A stretch of 64,000 nt of DNA, taken from NCBI GenBank assembly GCA_041940425.1, contig JBGTSF010000014.1, forward strand, positions 7,965-71,964. The letters run 5' to 3'. This DNA comes from DATHTS01 sp041940425. Lineage in GTDB: Bacteria > Acidobacteriota > Blastocatellia > Pyrinomonadales > Pyrinomonadaceae. The position numbers and the translations under genes are program-made. Below the pieces are notes generated by a model that searched no databases, was not told the origin of the DNA, and saw only the letters and a list, made by a program, of their open reading frames with translations. Of the stretch, positions 17,414 through 25,636 are shown piece by piece (position 1 is the first letter of the stretch; each line of letters opens with the position of its first letter).

Positions 17414-19397
17414 GATTATCTTTAGCCGGCGGCGTGGCGAGCGGGATGTCGCCGTCGTCGGGAATTGTAATTAAAGGCTGGCGCGGTTTCGGTTTGCCGC
17501 CTCCGGTTCCGAGCCGAAGAACGGGCGGGACTTTCGGCGAAGTGGTTTTGACGGTCGAAAGCGATTCGGTTCGTTTGAGGATCGAGCCGCCGCGTCCGGC
17601 AACCCATAGATTTGAGCCGCCCAGAAATGCGATTGCCTGCAAAGAATTGCTCGTTACATTCGGCTGAACTTCCCACGTCTGCCCGCCGTCGGTCGTCAGC
17701 CAGACCGCGCCGAGTTCGCCGACGGCAATCGCCTCGTCGCGCCCGTAAGCCGTTACCGCATAGAGGTTGACTTTCAGATTCGCTTCCCTGTCCTGCCACG
17801 TCGCGCCGCCGTCGGTCGTCCGCAAGATCACGCCGTTCGCGCCGACCGCGTAGCCGGTTTTGTCATCATAAAAAGAAAGCGCATAGAGATTATCCGTGAG
17901 ATTTATTTTGACTTTGTTCCATTTCAAACCGCCGTCATTAGTTGTCAAAATCGTGCCCCGGTCGCCGACGACAACGCCGCGTTTTTCGTCAAAGAATTTT
18001 ACGTCTTCGAGCCAGAGGCGCGTTCCCGATTCCTGAATTTCCCAATACGCGCCGCCCGAATCAGAACGCAGAATCACGCCGTTCGCGCCGACGGCAAAGC
18101 CGGTTTTTTCATTGACGAAATTTACGCCCGTCAAATCTTCCGTTCCGCCGCTCACGCCCTTGCCCCAGCTCGCGCCGCCGTTGATCGTCCGCAAAACAGT
18201 TCCCTTATTGCCGACAACCCAGCCTTTCTGGTCGGAAACAAAATCGAGCGCGTTCAGATTTTCCTCCGAGCCGGAATAGACCGGAAGCCAGAGCCGACCG
18301 CCGTCATTGGTGATCCAGATTTTGCCGCGCGAACCGACCGAAACGCCGAGATCGTCGCTGAAAAATTTGAGGTCATTGACATCATCGCGCCCGCCCTCGG
18401 AAAGTCTCTGCCAGCTAAAACCGCCGTCGTCGGTGCGGATGATCAAGCCTTTTTCGCCAACCGCCCAGCCCGTAAATTCGTCCGCGAAATGCAGCGCGAC
18501 GAGTTTCGGATTAGTGCGGATATTAAACGGCAGCCACGTCGTTCCGCCGTCGCCCGTGAGCCAGACGAGCCCGTTCGAATCGGTCATCAAACCGTTTTTT
18601 TCGTCCGCAAAACAGAGCGCGAGAAAATCGGCGCGGCTGTGGACATTGATCTTTTTCCACGTCGCGCCGCCGTCCGAACTCTGCGCGACGCATCCGCCGT
18701 AACCAACCGCGACGAGTTTTTCTTTTGAAAGATAAACCGCACTCGAAACCAGCAAACTGCCGCACGGCTTGCTCAGATTCCATTTCCCGCCGCCGTCGGA
18801 AGTCGTCAGAACGATGCCGTTCATCCCGACGATGACGGCTTTTTCCGCGTCGAAAGCCGAAATCTTTAAAAGATTTTCCTGTGTTTCCGCTTTGCCTGCC
18901 GTCCATGTTTCGCCGCCGTCGGTCGTTTTCAAAACGCTTCCGTATGTCCCGACCGCCCAGCCCGTCGAGCGGTTTTCACCCGTAAAAGTCAATCCGTAAA
19001 AATGATCTTTCGATTCGGTTTTGATCTGTTTCCAATTTTTTCCGCCGTTGTCCGTCGAAAAGATCGAACCGCGCGCGCCGACGATGACCGCGTTTTTTTT
19101 ATCGCGGACAAAAACGCTCGAAAGCGTTACGTCAAACGGCATCAATTGCGTTTTCCAATTAAAACCGCCGTCTTCCGTCCGCAAAACCGTGCTGTCCGCG
19201 CCGACCGCAAAGCCGGTTTCCTTGTCCTGATTAAAATGGATCGAATAAAGCGGATTGCCCTGCGGCAAAGGATTTTGCCACGCCCAGCCGAGCGCGTTTC
19301 GTTTTTGCGGAAAGACAAAACCTGCGCCGCATAAAAAGAGTAAGGCTGTAACGGCGGCGACTTGCAAAGGTATTCGTTTTGAAATAATTACGCTCAA
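17409..19397 (-). CDS. YCF48-type beta-propeller, exported
   Basis: 662 residues. A signal peptide (about residues 1-30, ending GAGFVFPQ) is followed by roughly twelve propeller-blade repeats, each with a TDDGGxxW-type turn and a GWAVG or GYAVGANG strand, as in the YCF48/HCF136 photosystem II assembly factor family and BNR-like propellers. In non-photosynthetic bacteria such proteins are common secreted propellers of unknown role. The C-terminus (RLGTGGGKPKPRQP) is a Pro-rich tail. No catalytic Asp-box residues can be assigned to sialidase function. Confidence 0.82.
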   Translation of the reverse strand: MSVIISKRIPLQVAAVTALLFLCGAGFVFPQKRNALGWAWQNPLPQGNPLYSIHFNQDKETGFAVGADSTVLRTEDGGFNWKTQLMPFDVTLSSVFVRDKKNAVIVGARGSIFSTDNGGKNWKQIKTESKDHFYGLTFTGENRSTGWAVGTYGSVLKTTDGGETWTAGKAETQENLLKISAFDAEKAVIVGMNGIVLTTSDGGGKWNLSKPCGSLLVSSAVYLSKEKLVAVGYGGCVAQSSDGGATWKKINVHSRADFLALCFADEKNGLMTDSNGLVWLTGDGGTTWLPFNIRTNPKLVALHFADEFTGWAVGEKGLIIRTDDGGFSWQRLSEGGRDDVNDLKFFSDDLGVSVGSRGKIWITNDGGRLWLPVYSGSEENLNALDFVSDQKGWVVGNKGTVLRTINGGASWGKGVSGGTEDLTGVNFVNEKTGFAVGANGVILRSDSGGAYWEIQESGTRLWLEDVKFFDEKRGVVVGDRGTILTTNDGGLKWNKVKINLTDNLYALSFYDDKTGYAVGANGVILRTTDGGATWQDREANLKVNLYAVTAYGRDEAIAVGELGAVWLTTDGGQTWEVQPNVTSNSLQAIAFLGGSNLWVAGRGGSILKRTESLSTVKTTSPKVPPVLRLGTGGGKPKPRQPLITIPDDGDIPLATPPAKDNQ

Positions 19398-19521
19398 ACT
19401 TTATAGATACGAAAAATTATATTGGTGGGTAATTTTAGCTCAAAATTTGCTTTTGTTAAATAGTTTACGATTGTTTAAGAACCGTTTCGGCAATAAAAAG
19501 TTGTCGCCAAATGTTGATTAT

Positions 19522-19548
19522 CCGGTCGCTACCGCTCCCGGTTCTGAC
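19522..19548. repeat. Diverged copy of the GTCAGAACCG palindromic repeat
   Basis: CCGGTCGCTACCGCTCCCGG followed by TTCTGAC resembles the repeats at 19729 and 46114 but with an altered centre. It lies at the 3' end of ygfZ, whose last codons run into it. Confidence 0.6.
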
Positions 19549-20458
19549 TTTGAATAAACGGTAAATTTTTGACCGTTGCCGTCATATCGCCGATTTTCAG
19601 TTCGGTTTCTTCCGCCAAAAAATCATACCGCACATAAGCCAATGCGATCGTTTTTCCGAGTTTCGGCGAATAAGTAACCGAGGTGATTTTTCCGGCGTTT
19701 TTTCCTTCAGAAGATTTTAATTCGGCGTTTAACCCGCCCGCTACCGCAGGCGGTTCTGACCCGGCATTTTCAAAAATCAAACCCGTCAATTTTTTAGCGA
19801 CATGACCGCGAAAATGAATCCGCGCGATGATTTCCTGACCGATGTAACAGCCCTTTTTGAAATTGACCGCGTCGTCCAGACCGGTTTCCAGAACAACGGT
19901 CGTTTCGTCCATATCAACGCCGTAAAGCGGCACTCCGTTTTCGATCCGCAAAACTTCGTATAGGTCATCGGAAACTTCGACGGCATTCTGCGCTTTTAAT
20001 TTTTCTAAAAATTCGCCTGCCGATTCTTTCGGAACAAAAAAATCTTTGCCGTTTTTCGATTCAAAAACTATCGTTTCCGAATCTGAAATTTCAGATTTCA
20101 AATTTTGAGCTTCAAAATATTCAAAATTTTCCGACAAATCTTCAACAAAAAAATCTCCGGCAAAAGTAAAGCGAAACAAATTTTGAAAGACCTTTTCGCG
20201 CGTCGCTTCTTCGGTTTCAAAAAGAAACTTTCCGCCCGTCCGCAAAACTCTGACAAATGCTAAAAGCCTGCCCTGCACATTCGGAAAAGCCGCAGACATC
20301 TGCTCGCCGTCTTCGAGTTTGGCGACATCGTTCGTGATCAAACCGTTCAAAAACTGCACGGCTTCTTTTCCCGAAACTTCGATCAAGCCGCGTTTTTGCC
20401 TGTAATAGCCGACTCCGCCGTTATGTATGATTTCGTAATTTCCCTGAAGATCACTCAT
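19529..20458 (-). CDS. ygfZ: YgfZ/GcvT-family folate-binding Fe-S protein
   Basis: 309 residues. YgfZ is a tetrahydrofolate-binding protein needed for some Fe-S enzymes. The family signature is present as KKGCYIGQEIIARIHFRG (Cys is the conserved one). The N-terminus VSGKEAVQFLNGLITNDV is also typical. A segment EPPAVAGGLNAELKSSEGK following the signature does not fit the family: it is encoded by the palindromic repeat at 19729-19761 read in frame. The final residues come from a second diverged repeat copy. Its ATG lies 1 bp downstream of the stop of the GNAT gene, so the two are one transcript. Confidence 0.9.
   Translation of the reverse strand: MSDLQGNYEIIHNGGVGYYRQKRGLIEVSGKEAVQFLNGLITNDVAKLEDGEQMSAAFPNVQGRLLAFVRVLRTGGKFLFETEEATREKVFQNLFRFTFAGDFFVEDLSENFEYFEAQNLKSEISDSETIVFESKNGKDFFVPKESAGEFLEKLKAQNAVEVSDDLYEVLRIENGVPLYGVDMDETTVVLETGLDDAVNFKKGCYIGQEIIARIHFRGHVAKKLTGLIFENAGSEPPAVAGGLNAELKSSEGKNAGKITSVTYSPKLGKTIALAYVRYDFLAEETELKIGDMTATVKNLPFIQSQNRER
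19729..19761. repeat. Palindromic repeat in frame inside ygfZ
   Basis: TTAACCCGCCCGCTACCGCA followed by GGCGGTTCTGACC. The inner CCGCC...GGCGG arms can pair. An identical 33-bp copy is intergenic at 46113-46145, showing it is a dispersed element. Confidence 0.88.
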
Positions 20459-20459
20459 A

Positions 20460-21323
20460 TTATAATTTGAGCAGCATTTCGTATTGTCTTGTCAAAAGCG
20501 AAAAGCCTTTTGCCCGCAGAAAAGCCGCGACATCCGAGGCTTTTTCGTCAATATTGTAAGCCTTCAGCGGAATTTTCGTTTGATTCTGCAAAGCATCTAA
20601 AAGCGCGCTTCCGAAACCTTTCCGGCGGTGATTTTCAGCAACGGCAATCTGCGAAACATTTCCCGATTTCGGAAAAACTATTCCGTAGCCGACTAAAACA
20701 TTTTCCGAAAACACGCCTAGAATCTTTTTCTCGATTGCCGCATCCGCCGAGCTTCTTTTTATCGAATCAATCGAATTTTGCCATGACGGGTAATAGTTCC
20801 AAAAGGAACGCAAAAGCTCCCAATCGGGATTTTCGATCTCTCTTATTTCGACGTTTCGGCGAGGGCGCGTTTCCGAAATGCGGGCTTCATCGCGTTTGAA
20901 AACCGCCAGTTCGCGTTCGATCTGAAAACCCAGATTTTTGTAGAGTTCGAAAGCGGGTTTGTTTTCGACGATCACCTCTAGCAGGTATTGTTCGATCTGC
21001 CGCCCGCACAGGACGGGGAAAATATGTTCGAACATCCGTCGGCTGATGCCCTTTCGCCGGTAAGCGGGAATGATCCCCGTGCCGGCATCATAAGCGGTCG
21101 GCTTTCCTCTCCATTCGCCGATGCCGTTGACCGTAAATCCGACCATTTTTTCATCGTCGAACGCGCCGAACGAATGATCCATCTTCACGCCTTCGATCAG
21201 ATGCGAGCGTTTCATAGTATCGCTTTCGGGACGCATCGGCACGATATAATCGGAAAAAGCTTCGAGCAGAGTTTGATGAAGCAGATCGAAATCATCTTCC
21301 GATAAAGTGCGAAACGAAATCAT
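20460..21323 (-). CDS. Tandem GNAT acetyltransferase
   Basis: 287 residues with two GNAT folds. The first (residues 1-150) has GTGIIPAYRRKGISRRMFEH, the acetyl-CoA binding motif, and YLLEVIVENKPAFELYKNLGF. The second (about 160-287) has SQIAVAENHRRKGFGSALL. Substrate unknown; tandem GNATs of this type act on small amines or proteins. Located upstream of ygfZ with a 1-bp gap, likely the first gene of that transcript. Confidence 0.85.
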   Translation of the reverse strand: MISFRTLSEDDFDLLHQTLLEAFSDYIVPMRPESDTMKRSHLIEGVKMDHSFGAFDDEKMVGFTVNGIGEWRGKPTAYDAGTGIIPAYRRKGISRRMFEHIFPVLCGRQIEQYLLEVIVENKPAFELYKNLGFQIERELAVFKRDEARISETRPRRNVEIREIENPDWELLRSFWNYYPSWQNSIDSIKRSSADAAIEKKILGVFSENVLVGYGIVFPKSGNVSQIAVAENHRRKGFGSALLDALQNQTKIPLKAYNIDEKASDVAAFLRAKGFSLLTRQYEMLLKL

Positions 21324-21352
21324 ATTTTGTCTTGTAAAACTTACGATCTTAT

Positions 21353-21949
21353 TTAATTGCCGACGGTTTTAATTGCCCGTTTCAAAACCTGAAAATCTTC
21401 CAACTGCTCGTTCAAACGCCGATGCGAAGCGATGACCTGCGGACTCGGATGATAGAGCGGAATCAGTTTCCGTTCATTCCAAAACAAAATTCTCGCCGCA
21501 TCCCGTTTGAGCGAAAAATTATGATATTCAATCGTCTTCAAGCCTTCAAGCGCGACCGCGCCGAGCGTCGCAATTATTTTCGGATTTATGAGTTCGATCG
21601 TTCGCCGGAGAAAATCCGAACAGTTTTTTATTTCTCTAACGGTCGGTTTACGGTTCGCGCCCGACGGTTTGCGCGGACTGCATAAAACGGTGTTCGTGAT
21701 AAAAATTTCTTCGCGTTTTAAATTTATTGAATCCAAAAGCTGTTGAAAATTCGCGCCCGATTTATCGCCCGAAAAAGGTTTCCGCGTCCTGTCCGCGCCC
21801 TGTCTGCCGGGAGCTTCGGCGATGAACATAACTTTCGGATTTATATTTCCGTTCAGCTCGCTTAGAACGGCAGTTTTGTCCGCCAAATCGGGACAAATGC
21901 GGCATTTTTGCGCTTCGCGTGAAAGCTCAAAAAATAATTTTTTCTTCAC
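21353..21949 (-). CDS. Uracil-DNA glycosylase, family 4/5-like, Fe-S
   Basis: 198 residues. Removes uracil from DNA. Four cysteines (Cys16, Cys19, Cys90, Cys110) have the spacing of the [4Fe-4S] cluster of family 4 and 5 UDGs. Motif A reads EAPGRQGADRTRKPFSGD, where EAPG and PFSG recall family 4 while GADRT and GDKSG recall family 5. The second motif is HPSPQVIASHR. It therefore sits between the two classes. No helicase or ligase neighbours. Single gene, 29 bp from the GNAT gene on the same strand, possibly co-transcribed. Confidence 0.88.
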   Translation of the reverse strand: MKKKLFFELSREAQKCRICPDLADKTAVLSELNGNINPKVMFIAEAPGRQGADRTRKPFSGDKSGANFQQLLDSINLKREEIFITNTVLCSPRKPSGANRKPTVREIKNCSDFLRRTIELINPKIIATLGAVALEGLKTIEYHNFSLKRDAARILFWNERKLIPLYHPSPQVIASHRRLNEQLEDFQVLKRAIKTVGN

Positions 21950-21976
21950 ATTTAGAAATTATGCTAAATTTCATTG

Positions 21977-22219
21977 GTGAGCAAGATCGAAAAACTGCGC
22001 GAACAAATTTTGAGCGGCAGATCGGACGCGAATATCCGGTTTGAAGATTTGCGGCAATTTTTGATCGCATTAGGTTTTGAAGAACGTATAAAAGGAAGCC
22101 ATCACATTTTTCGTAAAGATGGAATAGAAGAAAAGCCGAATTTACAGCGCGAAGGCAGTAAAGCCAAGGTTTATCAGGTTAGACAAGTCAGACACATTTT
22201 GAGAAAGTATAATATTTAG
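21977..22219 (+). CDS. hicA: HicA-type toxin
   Basis: 80 residues from GTG 21977 (TTG 21974 is an alternative). HicA is an mRNA interferase with a dsRBD-like fold. The segment LRQFLIALGFEERIKGSHHIF contains the GSHH motif with the catalytic His, and KVYQVRQVRHILRKY is the usual C-terminal helix. The sequence is slightly longer at the N-terminus than common 60-residue HicA. It is followed after 14 bp by hicB, the usual toxin-first order. Confidence 0.88.
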   Translation: MSKIEKLREQILSGRSDANIRFEDLRQFLIALGFEERIKGSHHIFRKDGIEEKPNLQREGSKAKVYQVRQVRHILRKYNI

Positions 22220-22233
22220 GAGTATCGCCGGAT

Positions 22234-22443
22234 ATGCACAAATACGAAGTTGTAATTTATTGGAGCGCGGAAGATAAACTTTTTGTGGCGGAAGTTCCCG
22301 AACTCGCCGGATGTATGGCGCACGGGAAAACACAATCGGAAGCCTTGCAAAACGTCAATGACGCGATCGAACTGTGGATCGAAACCGCCCGTGAATTCGG
22401 CGACGAAATTCCCGCTCCGCGAGAACACAAAATAGCGGCTTAA
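22234..22443 (+). CDS. hicB: HicB-type antitoxin, short form
   Basis: 69 residues. The pattern YEVVIYWSAEDKLFVAEVPEL, GCMAHGKTQSEALQNVNDAIELW (degenerate RNase H fold of HicB/UPF0150) is complete, but no C-terminal DNA-binding domain follows. Such short HicB forms neutralise HicA; autoregulation must then use another mechanism. It ends 3 bp before mrp. Confidence 0.88.
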   Translation: MHKYEVVIYWSAEDKLFVAEVPELAGCMAHGKTQSEALQNVNDAIELWIETAREFGDEIPAPREHKIAA

Positions 22444-22446
22444 TTT

Positions 22447-23532
22447 ATGAATCAAATAACGGAACAAGCGGTTTTAGAAAAATTATCAAATATCATTGAT
22501 CCCGATTTGCGAAAAGACATCGTAACGCTCGGCTTTGTCAAAGATTTGGAAATCAGCGGCGGCGACGTTTCGTTTCGCATCGTCTTGACGACTCCGGCGT
22601 GTCCGGTCAAAGAAGCGTTTGAAGCAGAAGCGGTCAAACTCGTCGGCGAGATCGAAGGCGTGGAAAATGTGCGCGTAACGATGGACGCGGAAGTCCCGCA
22701 AGGTCGCGGCATTGCCAACAACGTCGCGCTTCCGGGCGTGAAAAATATCATCGCCGTTTCAAGCGGCAAAGGCGGTGTCGGCAAATCAACCGTCGCGGTC
22801 AATCTCGCGGTCTCGCTTTCTCTAAACGGCGCGAAAGTCGGTTTGATGGACGCGGACGTTTACGGACCGAATGTGCCGATGATGCTCGGCATCAAGCAAA
22901 ATGCGCCGGATGTCGCCAACGGAAAATTACAGCCCATCGAAGCGCACGGCGTAAAAATGATCTCGATGGCGGTTCTCGTTCCGCCCGACAAACCGATGAT
23001 CCTGCGCGGACCGATGCTTCACGGCGTTGTTCGCCAATTTCTAACGGATGTCGAATGGGGCGAACTCGATTATCTGATCGTTGATATGCCGCCGGGAACG
23101 GGCGATGTGCAATTGAGTTTAGCGCAATTAGTTCCCGTTCAAGGCGCGGTTCTCGTAACAACGCCGCAGGCAGTTTCGCTTTCCGACGTTCGCCGCGCAC
23201 TCGCAATGTTCGAGCAGGTCGCCGTTCCGGTTCTCGGCGTGATCGAAAATATGTCGTATTTCGTGCCGCCCGATATGCCCGAAAAACGCTACAACATTTT
23301 CGGCGAAGGCGGCGGGCGGAAATTCTCGGAAAACTTTAATATTCCCTTTTTAGGCGAAGTCCCGCTCGGCTTGGAAGTCCGCGAAGGCGGCGATAAAGGC
23401 GTTCCGGTCGTCATCTCAAGTCCCGGCTCGCCGCAAGCCGAAGCCTTTCGCAAAACGGCGGAAGAAGTCGCGCGTTATGTTTCGATCGAGGCTATGAAAC
23501 CGGAATTGACGATTTTATCGAGAGCGAAATAA
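22447..23532 (+). CDS. mrp: Mrp/ApbC Fe-S cluster carrier ATPase
   Basis: 361 residues. Carries and delivers Fe-S clusters. An N-terminal MIP18/DUF59 domain (residues 5-85, ending VTMDAEVPQGRG) precedes the P-loop SSGKGGVGKST with a deviant Walker A at residues 107-114 and LMDADVYGPNVPMMLG. The CxxC of many Mrp proteins is not seen; a region after ENMSYFVPPDMPEKRYNIF has no cysteines, as in some DUF59-Mrp fusions, which may matter for cluster binding. Its last 80 bp are partly duplicated at 23960-24055. Confidence 0.93.
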   Translation: MNQITEQAVLEKLSNIIDPDLRKDIVTLGFVKDLEISGGDVSFRIVLTTPACPVKEAFEAEAVKLVGEIEGVENVRVTMDAEVPQGRGIANNVALPGVKNIIAVSSGKGGVGKSTVAVNLAVSLSLNGAKVGLMDADVYGPNVPMMLGIKQNAPDVANGKLQPIEAHGVKMISMAVLVPPDKPMILRGPMLHGVVRQFLTDVEWGELDYLIVDMPPGTGDVQLSLAQLVPVQGAVLVTTPQAVSLSDVRRALAMFEQVAVPVLGVIENMSYFVPPDMPEKRYNIFGEGGGRKFSENFNIPFLGEVPLGLEVREGGDKGVPVVISSPGSPQAEAFRKTAEEVARYVSIEAMKPELTILSRAK

Positions 23533-23535
23533 AAA

Positions 23536-23952
23536 GTGTTAAAGCAAGCTTTCAAATTCAAACGTGACTATGATGAAGCTAAACAAGCGGCGGCTGAACA
23601 TGTTATTAACAATGTCGAAGCACGAACCGGTAAAGTCTTAGTCGCGATTTTATTTTTTGTAATCTTGTTACAATGGATTTATGCGATTTTCTCATCCTAC
23701 GGATTGGAAAAAATCTCGGAAACTTATGGAAATACTCCGTTTGCTTTACCTTTCTTGACCTCATATTTCTTCTTTTTTATCGGTTCTAAATTTATCTTTA
23801 AACCAACTGAAGAAGAGTTAACGGATGATACAAGTATGCTGGCGATTTTTTCCGCCTGCGAGCGCAAATCAAACCGAAGCTTATATTCGTTGCTCTTTAG
23901 CTTTATACACACATCTATATTTGTATTATATTTGGTAATCAAAGATTTTTAA
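23536..23952 (+). CDS. Small membrane protein, unknown
   Basis: 138 residues, GTG start 3 bp after mrp stop. Three hydrophobic segments near residues 32-54, 68-85 and 117-135. AT-richer than mrp. Not recognised. The following sequence contains a fragment of the mrp tail, so this gene sits between the true and the copied mrp 3' end; its insertion or duplication is discussed in the findings. Confidence 0.6.
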   Translation: MLKQAFKFKRDYDEAKQAAAEHVINNVEARTGKVLVAILFFVILLQWIYAIFSSYGLEKISETYGNTPFALPFLTSYFFFFIGSKFIFKPTEEELTDDTSMLAIFSACERKSNRSLYSLLFSFIHTSIFVLYLVIKDF

Positions 23953-23959
23953 GATGAGT

Positions 23960-24055
23960 TAAGCGATTCGCAAAATGATGAAAGTAGTCGCTCGTTATGT
24001 TTCGATCAAAGAAGTGAAACCGGAACTGATGATTTTGTAGAGGACGAAATTAAAA
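23960..24055 (+). pseudogene. Fragment duplicated from the mrp 3' end
   Basis: About 90 bp matching the mrp tail: TCGCAAAA, then CGTTATGTTTCGATC, GTGAAACCGGAACTGATGAT and GACGAAATTAAAAATG. Translated as VARYVSIKEVKPELMIL and then a stop, against VARYVSIEAMKPELTIL in Mrp. It precedes the next gene by the same distance as the true tail precedes the gene at 23536. Confidence 0.85.
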
Positions 24056-24508
24056 ATGTTTTCGCCAACAAAAAAATCCGAAAAGCGAGATCAAGAAATT
24101 GCCGAACATCATTCGCAGATTATCGAAGATTTGGGCAACAGAAAACTGCTTTTTCAATTTCTTTGGATTTGCATTGCGGGAAATGCGGTTGTTTGGCTTT
24201 TCGTTTTTTTAATGCCGAATTTTGTTTTTGATATTTCGAGCAGGATTTTAGATGCCGGCAACAAACTCGCCGCGATCCTACTCGGCATTCCTTTCGGTTT
24301 CGGTCTTTTTACCGCTTACTGTTTGGCGCGTTTGAAATTCTCCGATATTGAAGACAATAAAAATCTGGAATCCGAAATGATGGCGAGTTTTAATTATCAG
24401 GCGCATTCGACCAAACGCTGGTTTGTCTGGCTGTTCTCGATTCTGGTCGGTGTCGGCAATGTCGCGCTTTTAGCTTTAACGACTATTTTCCTAAATAAGG
24501 GATTTTAG
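24056..24508 (+). CDS. Small membrane protein, 2TM-like, unknown
   Basis: 150 residues from ATG 24056. An N-terminal helix (DQEIAEHHSQIIEDLGNRK) is followed by membrane segments near residues 38-60, 75-95 and 125-148. The pattern of a short basic helix and paired membrane segments is similar in outline to the gene at 23536, and each follows a copy of the mrp tail, but the two proteins are not clearly similar in sequence. Function unknown. Confidence 0.65.
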   Translation: MFSPTKKSEKRDQEIAEHHSQIIEDLGNRKLLFQFLWICIAGNAVVWLFVFLMPNFVFDISSRILDAGNKLAAILLGIPFGFGLFTAYCLARLKFSDIEDNKNLESEMMASFNYQAHSTKRWFVWLFSILVGVGNVALLALTTIFLNKGF

Positions 24509-24600
24509 AATTCCAAACTTTTTCAAAATTTTGATGACGAATCGCTTCGATCTGTGATAGTTTATAAATGTTGAACAATTTTGTTCAATTCCTGCCTGTT

Positions 24601-25362
24601 ATGATTGAAGTTGAAGAAAAACCGCAAGTTCCCTTTACAGAAGTTTCCATCGAATCGGTTTTGCTCGATGCCGATTTGTTCGTCAAATACCGTTCGCCGG
24701 AAAAAGCGTTCGCGCTGCTCCGCGAATCAATCGAACGCAGTCCGCGCTCGATTCCTCTGCGCGAAAAGATGCGCGATATTTCCATCGCCTTTAAGAATCT
24801 GGACGAAGCCGCGCGGCAGTGTCTCGCGCTCGTTAATCTGTATATTTCGCGCGAAGATTTTGACATCGCTTACGACCGTCTTCAAGAAGCGAAACTGCTC
24901 GATCCAAGAATTTCGGTCGCCGCCGGATTGGAGGCGATTCGCCGCGCCCGCCGTCCCGAATTTGCCGCCAACCGTGATAAAAAGCCCGTCAAAGTTCGCA
25001 CGGATGTCGCGCTCGCCGGCAACCTCTCGCTCGTCAGCATTTTCGACGCGGTGCAGGTCATCGAAAATTCGCAGATGACCGGACTTTTAATTATTAAATC
25101 CGACACGCATCTCGCTACGGTTTCATTTAACTACGGGAAGATCGTTGATGCCGAAGCCAACGGACATAACGGCGCGAAAGCCTTTCGTGAGATCATCGAG
25201 ATCAACAGTGGTTCGTTTGAATTTACAACCAGCGACAGCGAATTTACCGTCACGATCAGCATTACGAACAACACGAATTTTTTACTCGATATTCTCACTG
25301 AAATGGACAAGGAAAAAGCTGAAAAACAGGGCTTGCGCGATCTCGGCGCGGAAGAAATCTGA
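24601..25362 (+). CDS. DUF4388-containing protein with TPR-like N-terminus
   Basis: About 253 residues from ATG 24601 (ATG 24568 adds 11). The first half is helical, with TPR-like units (SPEKAFALLRESIERSPRSI and EDFDIAYDRLQEAKLLDPRI). The second half fits DUF4388: LAGNLSLVSIFDAVQVIENSQ and MTGLLIIKSDTHLATVSFNYG then KIVDAEANGHNGAKAF. Such proteins occur with gliding, chemosensory or PATAN-type signalling systems in delta-proteobacteria and Acidobacteriota. No partner gene nearby. Confidence 0.8.
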   Translation: MIEVEEKPQVPFTEVSIESVLLDADLFVKYRSPEKAFALLRESIERSPRSIPLREKMRDISIAFKNLDEAARQCLALVNLYISREDFDIAYDRLQEAKLLDPRISVAAGLEAIRRARRPEFAANRDKKPVKVRTDVALAGNLSLVSIFDAVQVIENSQMTGLLIIKSDTHLATVSFNYGKIVDAEANGHNGAKAFREIIEINSGSFEFTTSDSEFTVTISITNNTNFLLDILTEMDKEKAEKQGLRDLGAEEI

Positions 25363-25537
25363 AATATTTTTTCGCCTATTTCTAAAAAATCCTTCAGATT
25401 TTCACTTTTTTGATATATAAGCAAAACAGATGGCTTCCATAAGACATACTAAAAGTTTGGAAGCATCCAAATTTGAAAACCGTTCATCGAAAGACTGCCT
25501 AAAAGAGCGGTAAACATAAAGTTAAAGTTTTTCGTGT

Positions 25538-25568
25538 TTGAAATAAGGCATAAAGTTAGTGTTATAAT
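25538..25568 (+). promoter_or_regulatory. Possible sigma-70 promoter for dacB
   Basis: TTGAAA at 25538-25543 and TATAAT at 25563-25568 with a 19-bp spacer. The transcript would have a leader of about 60 nt with small hairpins (CCTG...CAGG, GCAAT...ATTGC). The spacer is 1-2 bp longer than ideal. Confidence 0.45.
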
Positions 25569-25636
25569 ACGGAAGCAGCAATCCTGACATTGCCCGCAGG
25601 AAAGCCGACCGCAACACAAAAAAATTTAAGAAAAAG

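Noticed and set aside
17409..19397. Sialidase or exo-alpha-glycosidase
   Set aside because: The repeats are YCF48-like; Asp-boxes with the sialidase Arg triad are not seen.
22747..22800. ParA-type partition ATPase instead of Mrp
   Set aside because: The DUF59 domain and the MDADVYGPNVPMMLG motif identify Mrp, and no parB or parS is near.
25563..25636. Known riboswitch in the dacB leader
   Set aside because: Text such as GCAGGAAAGCCGACCGCAAC is suggestive, but no class consensus could be completed.
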